In this document: in pieces, positions 23,364 to 35,269 of the stretch
Position numbering within the stretch: position 1 is the first letter of the stretch
Layout: every line of letters starts with the position of its first letter
NCBI GenBank assembly: GCA_037447655.1
Contig: JBBHKE010003117.1
Coordinates: 179,557 to 243,556, forward strand
Length of the DNA stretch: 64,000 nucleotides
DNA from: Zygnema cylindricum
Lineage: Eukaryota; Streptophyta; Zygnematophyceae; Zygnematales; Zygnemataceae
Reading direction: 5' to 3'
Program-made: the position numbers and the translations under genes
Notes under the pieces: model-generated
The model's input: the letters and a program-made list of their open reading frames with translations, nothing else
Database searches by the model: none
Told to the model about the DNA's origin: nothing

Positions 23364-24269
23364 TGTTGTTCTACAACCACTGGAACAGGTGGAGCATCAC
23401 CAGTAGTAGTGGAAGTAGACATAATCTCACTTACATAAGCTTATCAAGAATCCTGTCTTACAGCTATTTTCTTCACCTCACCAAATATGATATTATTAAC
23501 CGAACTGCTTCAAACTTTACCACAATATAGAGCATAACAAAAACTACCAACTCCCAAAGTTTCAGCTTAATTGATCCAACATACACGAAGATATGCAACT
23601 CAAAAGTTTCCCAAAAACAGTTTGCAGATTACACAGTCTGGAAGTCTGGATACATAAAATGTTCTACGTCCTAAGTCTTATACTCTTCACTCAGTTGTCC
23701 TACTACATAGTGGTGTACCACCGATACAAGTGTTCCAAAACGATACATCCAAAAGAACTAAACTGCCACTAAGGTCTAAGTGCACCTACTTACACTAAGA
23801 ACTAATCTATCACTATACACTCAATATGATTGAGAATCCTATATAGGTGATTTGATCAAATACTTGTCGCCTAGCTAAGTGAATCTAGTCTGTTGACTTG
23901 ATTCAGATCAATCGCAGTAGCGCAGTCCAATTCCTGATTATATTCAAATATCCGCAGCTTCGTAGCAGTTGCGTTATCACATACAAAAGTTAGCCGCAGC
24001 TGCGTTTGTCCTGTTGCGTAGCAACTGCGTTGTCATGTACCAAAATATCCGCAGTTGAGTTTGATCCGTTGCGTCGCAGGCTGCGTTTGTCCGTACAGAC
24101 TATATCAAAAATAACCGCAGCTGCGCTTGTTCCATCTGCGTCGCAGCTGCGTTGTCGGTACCATTCAAAAACCTGCACTGTGATTCAAGTGACGACGCGT
24201 GTCCATATAGATCTATTTTTTCCGCCGTCCTATAAATTTGCTGAGACTTAAAGCTTTCCAAAAACAACA
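23364..24269 (-). repeat. LTR of inverted element B' (906 bp)
   Basis: On the minus strand it begins TGTTGTTTTTGGAAAGC (24269) and ends GTAGAACAACA (23364), matching LTR C (31305-32209) closely over its whole length. Its last 59 bases include the start of the gag frame (ATG at 23422-23420). It joins element A precisely at 23363/23364, so 23359-23363 (ATAGA) may be one half of a target duplication. Confidence 0.85.
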
Positions 24270-24872
24270 CTCCCTTAAAGCTTTAGACTCAGTATGTCAG
24301 CGCAGCTGCGATGTCGAACTAGCGCAGCATCGCAGCATAGCAACGTAGCAATTTTAGCAAGTCACGTAGTCCCAATATATTCCCGTTATTGGACTAGAGC
24401 AGCATAGCAGTGTAGCAACTCAGCTATTCACTTAATCCCACTGCGTCCCTACAATACTTCAGCTTAGGAGCCAGAAGAGCTTTAGTGAGCATATCAGAAA
24501 CTATTTTTCCATCTGGCAAATTACATATTTTAATCACTATAGAGAACACTTTTTCTCTCACAAAGTGTAATCTTACATCCATGTGCTTGCTTTTGAAATG
24601 GTGACTTCGGTTAGAAGCAATGGCAGTGGTAGCCTGGTTATCACACTAGATCACCTGTGGACCAACCTGCATGTATCCCAATTCTTGTAACACGAATTTC
24701 ACCCATAGTAGTTCTTTGAGGGCCGAGCTTGCTGCCATATATTCTGACTCCATTTTTGATTGTGCCGTGACCTTTTGAAGTTTGCTGCTCCAACAACAAG
24801 TCCCGTTCCCAATTTGCAGAACGAATCCCGCGGTGGATTTTCGACTTGGCATATCACCATAGCTTGCAACAC
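24270..24872 (-). pseudogene. Copia-like RNase H and 3' region of inverted element B'
   Basis: Reading leftwards from 24872: MPSRKSTAGFVLQIGNGTCC, QSKMESEYMAASSALKELLW, one stop, then CDNQATTAIASN and VSDMLTKALLAPKLKYC, the usual end of copia RNase H. The remaining 24440-24270 is a GC-repeat-rich 3' UTR ending in an AAGGGAG polypurine run directly before the LTR. Everything 5' of RNase H is missing; at about 24890 the LTR of element B begins. Confidence 0.8.
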
Positions 24873-24893
24873 TCTATGTTTGCAGCTTCACTT

Positions 24894-25776
24894 TGTTGTC
24901 TATTTGGAAAGCTTTCAGTCTCAGAGCAGCGCAGCTGCTTTACAGACAAAGCAGCACAACTGCTATACAGACAAAGCACCGCACCTGCTATACAAGAGAG
25001 CAGCGCAGCTGCTATACAGAAGAGCAGCTGCTATACAGCAGAGCAGCTGCTATACAGCAAATCAGCTGCTATAGAGCAGAGCAACTGCTATACAGCAGAG
25101 CAGTTGCTATACAGCAAAGTAGCTGCTATATAGCAGAGCAGCTGCTATACAACAGAGCAGCTGCTATACAGTAGAGCAGCTGCTATATTGCAGAGCAGCG
25201 CAGCAGCGAAGCTGCAACACAGACAGGACAACGCAACCACGATTATATTTGATATGGTCCGTACGGACAACACAGCGTCTGATATTCTTAATGTGATTCT
25301 GTACAGGATAGAGCAACTGCGATAGATACGATTCTAGGTAGCTTAGGGATAGCTCAGTGGTAGTTTAGTGATAGCTCAATGGTAGCTTGACAGATTAGTG
25401 GTAGCTTGGTGGTTTGATGTACCTCTCAACTACACTGGTGTTGCCAGTTCAACACAAGTATAAGACTTAGGACTCATAACATATTATGTATCCAGAATTC
25501 CAAGTACTAAAATTGCAAACAGTTTTTGGGAAACTTTTGAGTATTATATCTTGAGTGTTGTCGGGTCAATTGTGCTGAAACTTTGGGAGTTATCATTGTT
25601 TACGCTACTCTATATATTTTGATAGAGTTTTGTGAAGTTTGGATGTTTGTATAAGAATTGGTGAGCACTTAAGAACAGCTGTTTGGTAAGATTCTTGATA
25701 GCTTTTGAGAGTGTATCATGTCTACTTCTACTACTACTGCTGCTCCTCCACCTGCACCGGTGGTTGTAGAACCACA
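24894..25776 (+). repeat. 5' LTR of copia-like element B (883 bp)
   Basis: Starts TGTTGTCTATTTGGAAAGC and ends GTAGAACCACA before the primer-binding site. Its first 30 and last 350 bases resemble LTR C, but the middle is replaced by a CAGCTGC-rich tandem array (24918-25205). The gag ATG at 25718 lies inside the repeat. Confidence 0.8.
24918..25205 (+). repeat. CAGCTGCTATACAG tandem array inside LTR B
   Basis: About a dozen imperfect copies of an 18-20 bp unit (CAGCTGCTATACAG plus CAGAG or similar). Related CGCAGCTGCG and AGCAACG motifs are scattered singly in LTR B'/C, so this appears to be a local expansion of an existing LTR motif. Confidence 0.85.
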
Positions 25777-28700
25777 GGTTATGGGCATGTCATCAAGACT
25801 TCCTATCTTTTCCGGGGATAAGTATGTTTACTGGGCGGATATGGTGGAAACACACTTTGAAAATGTTAATCTTTTAGATATCTTGGATGGTTCGCTGGAT
25901 GAATCTGATCCGTCATGGTCTAAGAAAAAAACGCAAGTTCGTTCTATTCTGAAATTTTGTATATCTGAGGACTTAGCTATGTCTAGGATAAAAATGAAAA
26001 AAATAATTGATATCAAGAAATCACTTAAAAGTGATTATGAAAAGGCCAATGTTTAGGAAGAGCTTCTTTTGGCTGGAAAAATTTGGGACAATAAGTACAC
26101 TAGCGGTACAATGGCTGAATATTCTAACAAATTTTGTATCCTTGAAGATGCACATGCTTGTGTAGGTGGGGTGTTTCCTCCTTTTCAACAGGCAGCATTG
26201 CTCATGAGGGGTCTCCCTCGTAGTATGAAAGGAGCATCTGACATGCTCAAACAAAAAGATAAAGCTAGCTGGACTTTGCAGTTAGCCATCAATATTTTAC
26301 TAGAAGAAGAACCTACATCAATATTCTCAATGTTGAGCAAGTAGAGGCTTTTAATTTAGACTTTGAGAGAAAAGGACAGTTTAATCAGCAAAAGAATCAG
26401 TTTAATCAGTTCAGACAGTTTAATCAAGGTGGAAATAGACAATCAAACAATGCATGTTTTTATTGTATTGAGAGAGGTCATGGATACAAATTCTATCCTA
26501 AGCTTAAAAAAGCTAACGATACAGGTTTATACAGGCCGGGATGGCAACAAAGCTCGTTTAACAAAGGCTTCACGGGGCCTACACCTCGTGGAAATGCACT
26601 ATTTTTGGCTTCTTCGTCTCTCAAAGACGAGACTTTGACGGTTTCTACGGAAGATGATACGGATCTATTCGCTATGGCGGCTGCAATGGAGGGCGCGAAG
26701 GACCCTGGATGGATAATAGATACAGGAGCGTCAACTCACATGTGCTGGAACAAGGCCATCTTCAAAAATTTGAAAACAACGCCGGAGAAAAATATTTATT
26801 ATGCTTGTGGAATGAGTGTGCAGACTCGTGCTGTGAGTGATGTGTCCTTACTAGTTGATGTAGAAGGAAATACAATTGAAAGGACTCTTCACAATGTCTT
26901 ATTTGTGCCTGACTTTAAGAAAAATTTGTTTTCTACGTCGTTGGTAGAGAGTAAAGGCTTTGAGGTCAATTTGAAAAATGGTCGGCAGGTTGTTAGTAAA
27001 AATGGCAAGGTTGCGGTTACAGGTACTAGAGATAGTAGCAAGATGTATCGCATGGATATGGCTAATACCAAGGAGAATGATGTTCTATACTTCGGTGTTT
27101 TGCACTCAGGTGAGTTGTGGCATAAAAGATTAGGCCATATAAACTATGATAGTTTGAGGAAAATGGTCGTTGCTCGTAAAATAGAGGGTGTATCAATCAC
27201 AAATGAGCCGGTCAAAACCTGTGATGGTTGCGCTTTAGGCAAAATCCACAGATTGCCATTTCCTAAAGAGTTTGAGCATTGGTCACACAAACTCTTACAA
27301 CAAATTCATTCGGATGTCTTTGGTCCAGCGAAGGTTCCATCTGCCGGGGGGATGAAATATATGGTCACCTTCACAGATGATTTTCCAGGTTTACAAAAGT
27401 TTACTTCATGAAAGAGAAGAGTGAAGTGTTTGGTCACTTCAAACACTATAAAGCTTGGGCTGAAAAACTTTATAATTTACCTATTTTGCAGCTCAGATCG
27501 GACAATGGTGGTGAATATACATCAAAGGAATTTGAAGCCTTTTTACTCAAGGAGGGAATAAGTCAACTATTGACTGTTCCATTTTCACCGGAAGAAAACG
27601 GGGTGTCGAAAAGACTGAATAGAACTCTCACGGAGAGCTCTAGGTCGATGCTCGCAGATAAAAATGTGGATTCGAAATTCTGGGCTGAGGCTCTAAATTG
27701 TGCAGTTTATATTAAGAATAGGATAGGATCAAGATCGGTAGGAACTACTCCTTACGAGATTTGGACAGGAAACAAACCAGATGTTGCCATTTCAAGGTCT
27801 TTGGTAGTCAATGCTTTATATTGGATACTTCTCCAGATAGATGGAAAATGGAACCGAAGGGATTACCGGGTATTCTGTTAGGATATGATGATCACTCAAA
27901 AGGTTATAGAGTCTTTGTGTTTGGGAGGCAGAAAATAGTTGTAGCACGGAACATCCTTGTTAAAGATGAACTAGACTCTATAGATTTATTTAAAATGACA
28001 GAGCAGCAAAGGCAACAAAAGGTACAGGAATATGTCATTTTAGATTGCATGCAGGATATTGTCCCGCAGATTCCACAAACTCCGGTGATGACTCCGGAGT
28101 CCGACTCTCTTCAAGTTCCTCAACAAATTCGGATCCAGACGGACCAACAGCGGTCAGTACACACAGATCGCAACCAGCGCAATCAGCGCAACGCACGGCA
28201 TCCGACGATCTCAGCCTCAGAATTTCCGGGGGGAAGAAGATCAAGTAGCCGCCTGCAAGCAAGCTCTCACTTTGCCTACTCGGCAGCCTCAGGGGAGCCT
28301 TTGACCATTCAGGAAGCCTTCTCATCACCAGAACGGAATCACTGGATCGAGGCAGCAAACGACGAAATGAAGTCCATCATGGAGGCTCAAACATGGGAGC
28401 TTGTGGACCTTCCTCCAGACCGAAAAGCGATCGGCAGCAAATGGGTATTCAAGGTGAAGTTAAATCCCGATAACACCATTGAACGTTATAAGGCCAGACT
28501 TGTGGCAAAGGGGTATAATCAAAAGGAAGGAATCGATTTTGAAGAAACATTTTCTCCGGTTGTAAGATTTCCGACAGTTAGGATTTTGCTGTCTCTAGCT
28601 GCTATAGAAGATATGGAAATACATCAGATGGATGTAAAGACGGCCTTTTTGCACGGAGAACTAGAAGAGACCATTTACATGCAGCAGCCTGAAAAGTATG

Positions 28701-29167
28701 TGGAACCAGGAAAAGAGCACTTAGTATGCAAGTTGCTAAAATCTTTGTACGGCCTAAAACAGGCCCCCAGACAGTGGAATCTAAAGCTTGATGAATTCTT
28801 GACTAGCCTAGGATTTCAAAGGATAAGTTCTGATCACTCTGTCTACGTTCTAAAGGGTGACAATGGGATAGTATATATAGCAGTATATGTAGATGATTTG
28901 CTATTAATTAGCAAATCAATGGCTGAAATTAACAAAATTAAAACTGCTCTAAACTCACGGTTCGAGATGAAAGACCTCGGTGAGGCAAAATATATTTTGG
29001 GTATCCAGGTAGACAGAAATAAGAAAATAATAAAATTGACTCAAAAAGAGGCCATTGGAAACATGTTAGATGAGTACGGAATGCGGGGGGTAAAAGGATG
29101 TTTAACTCCAATGGAGTTTCGGCAGAAGTTAGAGGGAGAAGAGACAGAACCAGGTGTCATTGTTAGC
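25718..29167 (+). pseudogene. Copia-like element B gag-pol (nearly complete, frameshifted)
   Basis: Gag begins MSTSTTTAAPPP at 25718 and has one internal stop at 26056. The zinc knuckle near 26455 reads CFYCIERGHGYKFY, with the last Cys replaced by Tyr. Protease WIIDTGASTHMCW (26709) is intact. GAG-pre-integrase LWHKRLGHINYDSLR, integrase QIHSDVFGPAKVP, RSDNGGEYTS and SPEENGVSKRLNR carry the D, D and E residues, split by frameshifts at about 27387 and 27785. RT runs 27761-29167 with QMDVKTAFLHGELEETIYMQ and IAVYVDDLLLISKS (about 28890). RNase H is absent because the frame runs into a gypsy fragment at about 29168. Confidence 0.9.
25777..25786 (+). promoter_or_regulatory. Primer-binding site of element B
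   Basis: GGTTATGGGC directly follows the LTR. Only ten bases match initiator tRNA-Met, against fifteen in A, F and G. Confidence 0.6.
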
Positions 29168-29866
29168 GATAATTTCCCGAGCCTAAAGGATCATGAAAAG
29201 ATTCACTACGCGGGTGGTATGCTTAAAGGGGCACCAGAAGTATGGTGGAGGACCTTTGTAGAAAGCGAGGAGATACCCGCTGAGTGGTCCAGTTTCATTC
29301 AACTCCTCTAAGAATCATGGCAACCCGTGAATACGATCAAGGCTGCGAGGGATAAAATTTCGGTTTTGAAGCAACGTGCTTCGGTTTTGGAGTAAACGCA
29401 GCGGTTCTTGGAGTGCAAAGTTCAAATCCCTACGATGACAGAGGATGAAGCTGTAGATCATTACCTGAAAGGGCTCAAGGCCTCCATCCGGAGGGATGTG
29501 GAACACTGGCTCGCGCGGGAAATTGTGACTCCTAGCATCTCGACAACTATTCAGTTTGCGGAACGGACCGATTCGGTAGACTTCACCCTTCGTAGATCCT
29601 ATCATTTTGGATCGAGCAGTGGTGGGGGAAGTCAAAGGGATGATGGTCTGACTCCCATGGAGCTCGGGGCGGTAAACAGTGATAAAGGGGCAATTAACGT
29701 AATTCGGAAGAAGAATAAGACCGTTAAGGCCAAGGCCAATGACTTGTCCCCCGAGGAGCTCCAAGGGAGACGAAAAAATGGATTGTGCTTCCATTGCGGT
29801 CCCCGCACCATATGGCCAGAGATTTCCCAAAACGGAAAGTTCCTAAGAAAGGCAAGCTCACTGCCA
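29168..29866 (+). pseudogene. Gypsy Gag fragment with zinc knuckle
   Basis: Retrotransposon Gag signature WWRTFVESEEIPAEWSSFIQ, then YLKGLKASIRRDVEHWLA. In-frame stops occur after SFIQLL and near 29394. A CCHC-like knuckle starts LCFHCG (29785) and continues in the next frame as HHMARDFPKRK, so one base is lost or gained there. Confidence 0.8.
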
Positions 29867-30249
29867 TGAGGTTAGCTGGTGAGGGTGGTGACCCTTTGGT
29901 TTTTCAAGATCACATCGGTACAAGCGCAACTTGCTTTATGGTGGATTCGGCCAGGTCGGGGAATTTTATCAACGAGAAGACAGTGAAAAAGTTGAAACTT
30001 CCTCTCATTGCTATTCCGAATCATCAAACGGTTGAATTGGCCGACAGGAGTTCCCTCTCGATTACTCATCGAACTCCAAGGTTACGAGCCCGAATGGGGA
30101 ATCTCCATTGGTATGACACATTTCATGTATTACCTCTTGGGGACCATGAGGTAATCCTAGGGAAACCGTGGCTGCGGATGTGGAACCCAACGATCGATTG
30201 GAGAAACGGTAGCATGAGAGTGAGAACGGTGAAAAAGAGTTTGAGGTAA
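29785..30249 (+). pseudogene. Gypsy aspartic protease
   Basis: After the knuckle remnant HHMARDFPKRK, the protease reads CFMVDSARSGNFINEKTVKK, where VDSGA has become VDSAR, so the active-site Gly is lost. It closes with DHEVILGKPWLRMWNPTIDW, the typical gypsy protease end. The inverted copy at 47.5-47.8 kb keeps the same domain with VDSCALGNFI. Confidence 0.8.
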
Positions 30250-30251
30250 AT

Positions 30252-31304
30252 GTGGGAGCGGCAGGTAAAGGATTTGAAGATGGCCTCCTGCTTTCATCCT
30301 TACAGCTTAAGAGGGCACTCAAGAAAGGGGAGACAGTTGGAATGGTGGTCATCCAACCCGTGGAGGAAACGAAGGAGGGGATTCCGGAGGAATGGAGTGA
30401 GAAAGATCACAACTTCGACTCAAAAAGAGGTGACAACTCAAGAGAGACTTTCGTAGAGGCCCTGGAAGTCGTAAGAAAGCTTCTCGAGGAGTATGTTAAT
30501 GTCTTTCCCCCGAAGCTCCCGGAAGGTTTACCTCCGAAGCACGACGTAGACCACAAGATAGAGTTTGTTCTCGGAGCGCTACCCCCGGCCAATCGGATAT
30601 ATAAGATGAGTTACACCAAATTAGACGAACTCAAGAAGCTACTTGTGGAGTTGGTCGAGGCATGGGCAGTCAAAACGAGCAAGTCACCGTATGGAGCCCC
30701 TGTCCTCTTCGTGAATAAGAAAGATGGTGGTTTACGTAGGTGTGTGGACTACCGAGCGCTAAATAAGTTGACCGTTAAAAATGCGTACCCTTTACCTAGT
30801 ATAGATGAATTGTTAGACCAATTAAAAGGTGCCAAATACTTTTTGAAGATAGACTTACAAAGCAATTACCACCAAATTAGAATTGCCGAAGAGGATGTGG
30901 AAAAGATTGCATTCCGAACTCGATACGGTCATTTCCAATTTCTGGTTATGCCATTCGGGTTGACAAACGCACCGACGAACTTTATGCACTTGATGAATTT
31001 TGTATTTCGACAATATTTAGACGCTTTTGTAATAGTCTTTCTGGACGACATCCTAGTATATAGCAAGACGTTTGAGGATCATATGGAACACCTGTGAATG
31101 GTATTACAAGTCCTTAGGGAGAACAAGTTGTACTCAAAGAGGAGTAAATGTGACTTCCTAAAGGAGGAAATTGAATTTTTGGGTCATATGGTGAGCCGCG
31201 ATGGAATCACATTGGATCCGAACAAAACTAGGGCAGTTAAGGAGTGGCCACAGCACACTAACGTTACAAAGTTACGAAACTTTCCTCGATTTTGCTCCTA
31301 CTAT
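30252..31304 (+). pseudogene. Gypsy reverse transcriptase, truncated
   Basis: Includes [69 protein letters not shown] and [18 protein letters not shown] (FLDD catalytic motif). A single stop at 31095 separates it from MVLQVLRENKLY, and the frame continues to LRNF...CSYY. RNase H and integrase are missing; LTR C starts at 31305. Confidence 0.9.
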
Positions 31305-32209
31305 TGTTGTTTTTGGAAAGCTTTAAGTCTCAGCAAATTTATAGGACGGCGGAAAAATAGATTTATATGGACACGTGTCGTCACTAGAATCACAGTGCAG
31401 GTTTTTGAATGGTACCAACAACGCTGCTGCGAGGCAGATGGAACAAGCGCAGCTGCGATTATTTTGGATATAGTCTGTACGGAGAAACGCAGCCTGCGAC
31501 GCAACGGGTCAAACGCAACTCCGGATATTTTGGTCCATGACAACGCAGGTGCTACGCAACAGGACAAACGCAGCTGCGGCTAACTTTTGTATGTGATAAT
31601 GCAACTGCTACGAAGCTGCGGATATTTGAATATAATCAGGAATTGGACTGCGCTACTGCGATTGATCTAAATCAAGTCAACAGACTAGATTCACTTAGCC
31701 AGGCGACAAGTATTTGATCAAATCACCTATATAGGATTCTCAGTCATATTGAGTGTATAGTGATAGATTAGTTCTTAGTGTAAGTAGGTGCACTTAGACC
31801 TTAGTGGCAGTTTAGTTCTTTTGGATGTATCGTTTTGGAACACTTGTATCGGTGGTACACCACTATGTAGTAGGACAACTGAGTGAAGAGTATAAGACTT
31901 AGGACTTAGAACATTTTAAGCATCCAGATTTCCACACTGTGTAATCTGCAGACTGTTTTTGGGAAACTTCTGAGTTGCATATTTTGGTGTATGTTGGATC
32001 AATTGAGCTGACACTTTGGGAGATGTCAGTCTTTGTGATATTCTATATTGCGGTATAGTTTAAAACAGTTTGGTTTATTGTATCAGATTTGGTGAGCTGT
32101 AGAAAATAACTGTTTAATACGATTCTTGATTAGCTTCTGTAAGTGAGATCATGTTTACTTCCACTACTACTGCTGATGCTCCACCTGCTCCAATGGTTGT
32201 AGAACAACA
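31305..32209 (+). repeat. LTR of copia-like element C (905 bp)
   Basis: TGTTGTTTTTGGAAAGC to GTAGAACAACA. Closely matches the inverted LTR B' over its full length. It serves as the 5' LTR of C; it might also derive from the missing 3' end of B. The gag ATG at 32151 is 59 bases before the LTR end. Confidence 0.85.
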
Positions 32210-34034
32210 GGTTATAGGCCGGTCATCAAGAATTCCTATTTTCTCGGGAGAAAAATACGTGTATTGGGCGGATATGGTGGAAACAAACTTCGAAAATGTT
32301 AATCTTTTGGATATTTTGGATGGTTCACTGGCGGAATCAGAACCGTCATGGTCAAAGAAAAATTCGCAAGCTCGGTCAATTTTGAAGTTTTGTATTTCAG
32401 AGGAATTGGCTATGTCACGGATAAAAATGAAAAAGGCAATCGATATATGGAAATCTCTCAAGGATGATTTTGAAAAGGCTAATGTACAGGAAGAGCTATT
32501 TTTGGCTGGACGAATTTGGACTACAAATACACGAGTGGCACAATGGCTGAATATTGTAACAAATTTCGAATACTAATAGATTCTCATGCTTATGCAGTCG
32601 GATCTTTTCCTCAAATTGAGCAGGCTGCTTTGCTAATGAGGGTCTTCATAATACTATGAGAGCAGCGTCTGATAGGCTGAAACAAAAAGATAAAGCTAGC
32701 TGGACACTACAACTAGCTATTAATTTGATATTAGAAGAGGAGGCAAATTTTAAATTCTTAATGGTGAAAAACAAGTAGAGGCATTTAACACAGAATTTGA
32801 CAAGAAAGGTCATTTTAATCAGCAATAAAATCAGTTTAATCAGTATCAGAATCAGTTTAGCCAGTTTAATCAAAGAGGAAATAGACAATCCTTCCATGCT
32901 TGTTTTTATTGAAATGAAAAGGGTCATGGAACAAATTCTGTCCTAATCTTAAAAGGCTAATGAAACAGGTCTATATAGGTCTGGTTGGCAGCAGAGCCAG
33001 TTTCATCACGGCTTCACGGATCGTCACAACGAAGAAATGCACTATTCTCGGCGTCTTCATCTCATCATGACGAGTCTCTCTCACTCTCTAACGAGAAGGA
33101 TGATGATCTATTTGCAATGGCGGCAACGATGGAGGGCGCTAAGGACAATGGATGGATAATGGACACGGGAGCATCGGCCCACATGTGCTGGAACAAGGCC
33201 GTTTTCAAAAATCTGAAATCAACACCAGAGAAAAATATATATTATGCATGTGGAATGAGTGTGCAAACGCGGGCTGTAGGTGATGTCTCCTTGCTAGTTG
33301 ATGTAGGGGGCAAGGCTGTTGAGAGAACTCTTCATAACGTTCTTTATGTCCCAGATTTTAGAGAAAAATTTGTTCTCAACTTCTTTGGTAGAAAGTAAAG
33401 GGTTTGAGGTCAATCTGAAACATGGCTGGCAGGTTGTTAGCAAAAATGGGAAAATTACAGTTACGGGAACTAGAGATGCCAACAAAATGTATCCAATGGA
33501 TATGCCCGATATTAACGAAAATGATGTTTTGTATTCTGGTGCATTATCCTCCGATGAGTTGTGGGATAAAAGGTTAGGCCATGTGAATTATGATAGCATG
33601 AAAAAGATGGTCAATGCTGGTAAAATAGAAGATATCACCGTGTCAAACCAGTCACCTAAAACATGTGATAGATGTGCACTAGGAAAAATACACAGATTAC
33701 CGTTTCCCTAAGAGTCCGAACATACATCTACTAAACTTTTGCAACTCATTCATTCTGATGTTTACCATCTGCCGGGGGGATGAAATATATGGTTACGTTT
33801 ACAGATGATTTTTCGAGGTTTACCAAGGTCTACTTCATGAAAGAAAAGAGTGAAGTCTTCACTCACTTTCAACACTACAAAGCGTGGGTGGAGAAACTAC
33901 ACGGTCTTCCAATTTTGGAGCTTAGATCGGACAATGACGGGGAATATACGTCAAAAGAGTTTGAAAAATTCTTACTCAAGGAAGGTATAAGTCATAAATT
34001 GACTGTCCCATACTCTCCGGAACAGAATGGGGTC
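32151..34034 (+). pseudogene. Copia-like element C gag to integrase, interrupted by element E
   Basis: Gag MFTSTTTADAPP, then several indels (32570-32990). Protease WIMDTGASAHMCW near 33150, pre-integrase LWDKRLGHVNYDSMKK, CALGKIHRLPFP followed by a stop, and integrase core LRSDNDGEYTSKEFEKFLL. It stops at SPEQNGV, at the target site of E (34030-34034, GGGTC). It resumes at 38515. Confidence 0.88.
32210..32220 (+). promoter_or_regulatory. Primer-binding site of element C
   Basis: GGTTATAGGCC follows the LTR; one mismatch (A for G) to the initiator tRNA-Met anticodon arm complement. Confidence 0.5.
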
Positions 34035-35269
34035 TTTTGAAATTTATGTATTTCCTAGGTCTGTATTGGAAAAATAAATAGAGTAAGTCAGCAAAGGCAA
34101 CCTGCTTCTCGCTCAACTCTCTCCTGTCCCCATACTTGTTGCAGTCCCTGAAGACCAGAGAGAGAGCTAGAGCCATGGCTGTCTAAAGAGGATAGACTAA
34201 TTCGTAGTTTGTACCAAAATGGTTGTGACGGTTCTAAGATTTGATCCTGGTACCTACATCCTACTACAGACGTTAGCTTTAGCCTATAGCTTAGAGTAAA
34301 CGATGGCATATGTAGGGTACAATAGGTGTTTATACATGGACAAGAAGAGAGTTCTAACAACTAACAAATAACCAAAAACTGCTATAAACCAGATTTGAAC
34401 TATGATCTGTGGCTATATTTGTAGAGGTTAGCCTTAATCAATAAGACGTTATCGAAACTATACACGTGACGGGTTTTATAAATACATAAACATTAACGCA
34501 ACAGCTAATTAACAGCAGACTAACCAAAAGGAGCAATTCCTACATGTACGCGAATCTGAACCGTGTAAAATATGTTTTGATCGGACGGCCGGCATTATAG
34601 CCGCCACGCGAAGTGAGCTTTTGGCGGCATACGGAGATAGCATCACGCGGTGCCACGTGGCGCCACATTATTTGATACCGAAGAAGATGGGAGGAGGAAC
34701 CATGGCTTTCGATTTGACAGGTGTCACCTTGTAGACCTTGTCGTACAATGGTCGTACAATAAGTACATCGCCCATTGTACCTTCTTGTACTATATAGTGT
34801 TCCTATTGGACTAGGGTTTAGTAGTAGGTAGTCATGAGTAGGCAGACTAAGACTTAGTGATATTTCGGTACCTCTCTCTAAGAGAGCTTGTAACTATAAA
34901 GGTCATCTTTGACCAGCCATAACTTAATGCTCGGGTGAGCAAATTCAATGATTCTTTTTGCTGGGGACTCAGGGGAGTCCAAGCTACACAAGGGTGTAGT
35001 CGGTCAGAGTCTTTGCATGCCAGGGTGGCACTTATTCAGTGGGAAAGTCAAATTGGGGAATATTGTCCAAAACACATATTCAAGTTTTGCATTCTGTGGT
35101 GGAACTGAGCACACAGAAGGTCTTCTCTTCACAAGGGTGAAGGTGTATTGGGGTTTTAATTGTCAAAGGATCATTCATTTGGGTTTATATCAACTTGGAG
35201 TTGACACTATCTAGATTAGCTTCTTTTGGATCTGCGAATTCTGTGGGCAATGGAGCCCATAGAATTTCA
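34035..35269 (+). repeat. 5' LTR of element E (1235 bp)
   Basis: Begins TTTTGAAATTTATG (TG mutated to TT; the 3' copy has TGTTGAAATTT) and ends GAATTTCA. Includes the stem-loop with loop ATACTTGTTGCAG (34117-34164), the palindrome AGCCATGGCT, an antisense tRNA-like segment (about 34215-34305), CTCTCTAAGAGAG and TATAAAG (34895). The gag ATG (35250) is within it. Confidence 0.9.

Larger units (their letters stand above)
29168..31304 (+). mobile_element. Gypsy-type fragment (Gag to RT) fused to element B
   Basis: A second gypsy family, the same as the inverted piece at 47422-49194. It starts inside Gag (NFPSLKDHEKIHY, compare the inverted copy near 48450) and stops inside RT at CSYYCCF, where LTR C begins. 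It has neither LTR nor primer-binding site. Both ends are abrupt, so it is a truncated piece, not an intact insertion. Confidence 0.8.

Noticed and set aside
24006-24251. Frame in LTR B' that is conserved in LTR C (31301-31567, opposite strand)
   Set aside because: Both LTRs are near-identical throughout, so conservation of the frame carries no evidence of coding; the opposite frame is equally conserved.
24918-25205. Regular short repeats that could suggest a CRISPR array
   Set aside because: Units are contiguous without unique spacers and lie inside a eukaryotic LTR.
25346-25362. GGGATAGCTCAGTGGTA, resembling a tRNA D-arm
   Set aside because: It is one of several TAGCT-AGTGGTAG repeats, with no T-arm or acceptor stem nearby.
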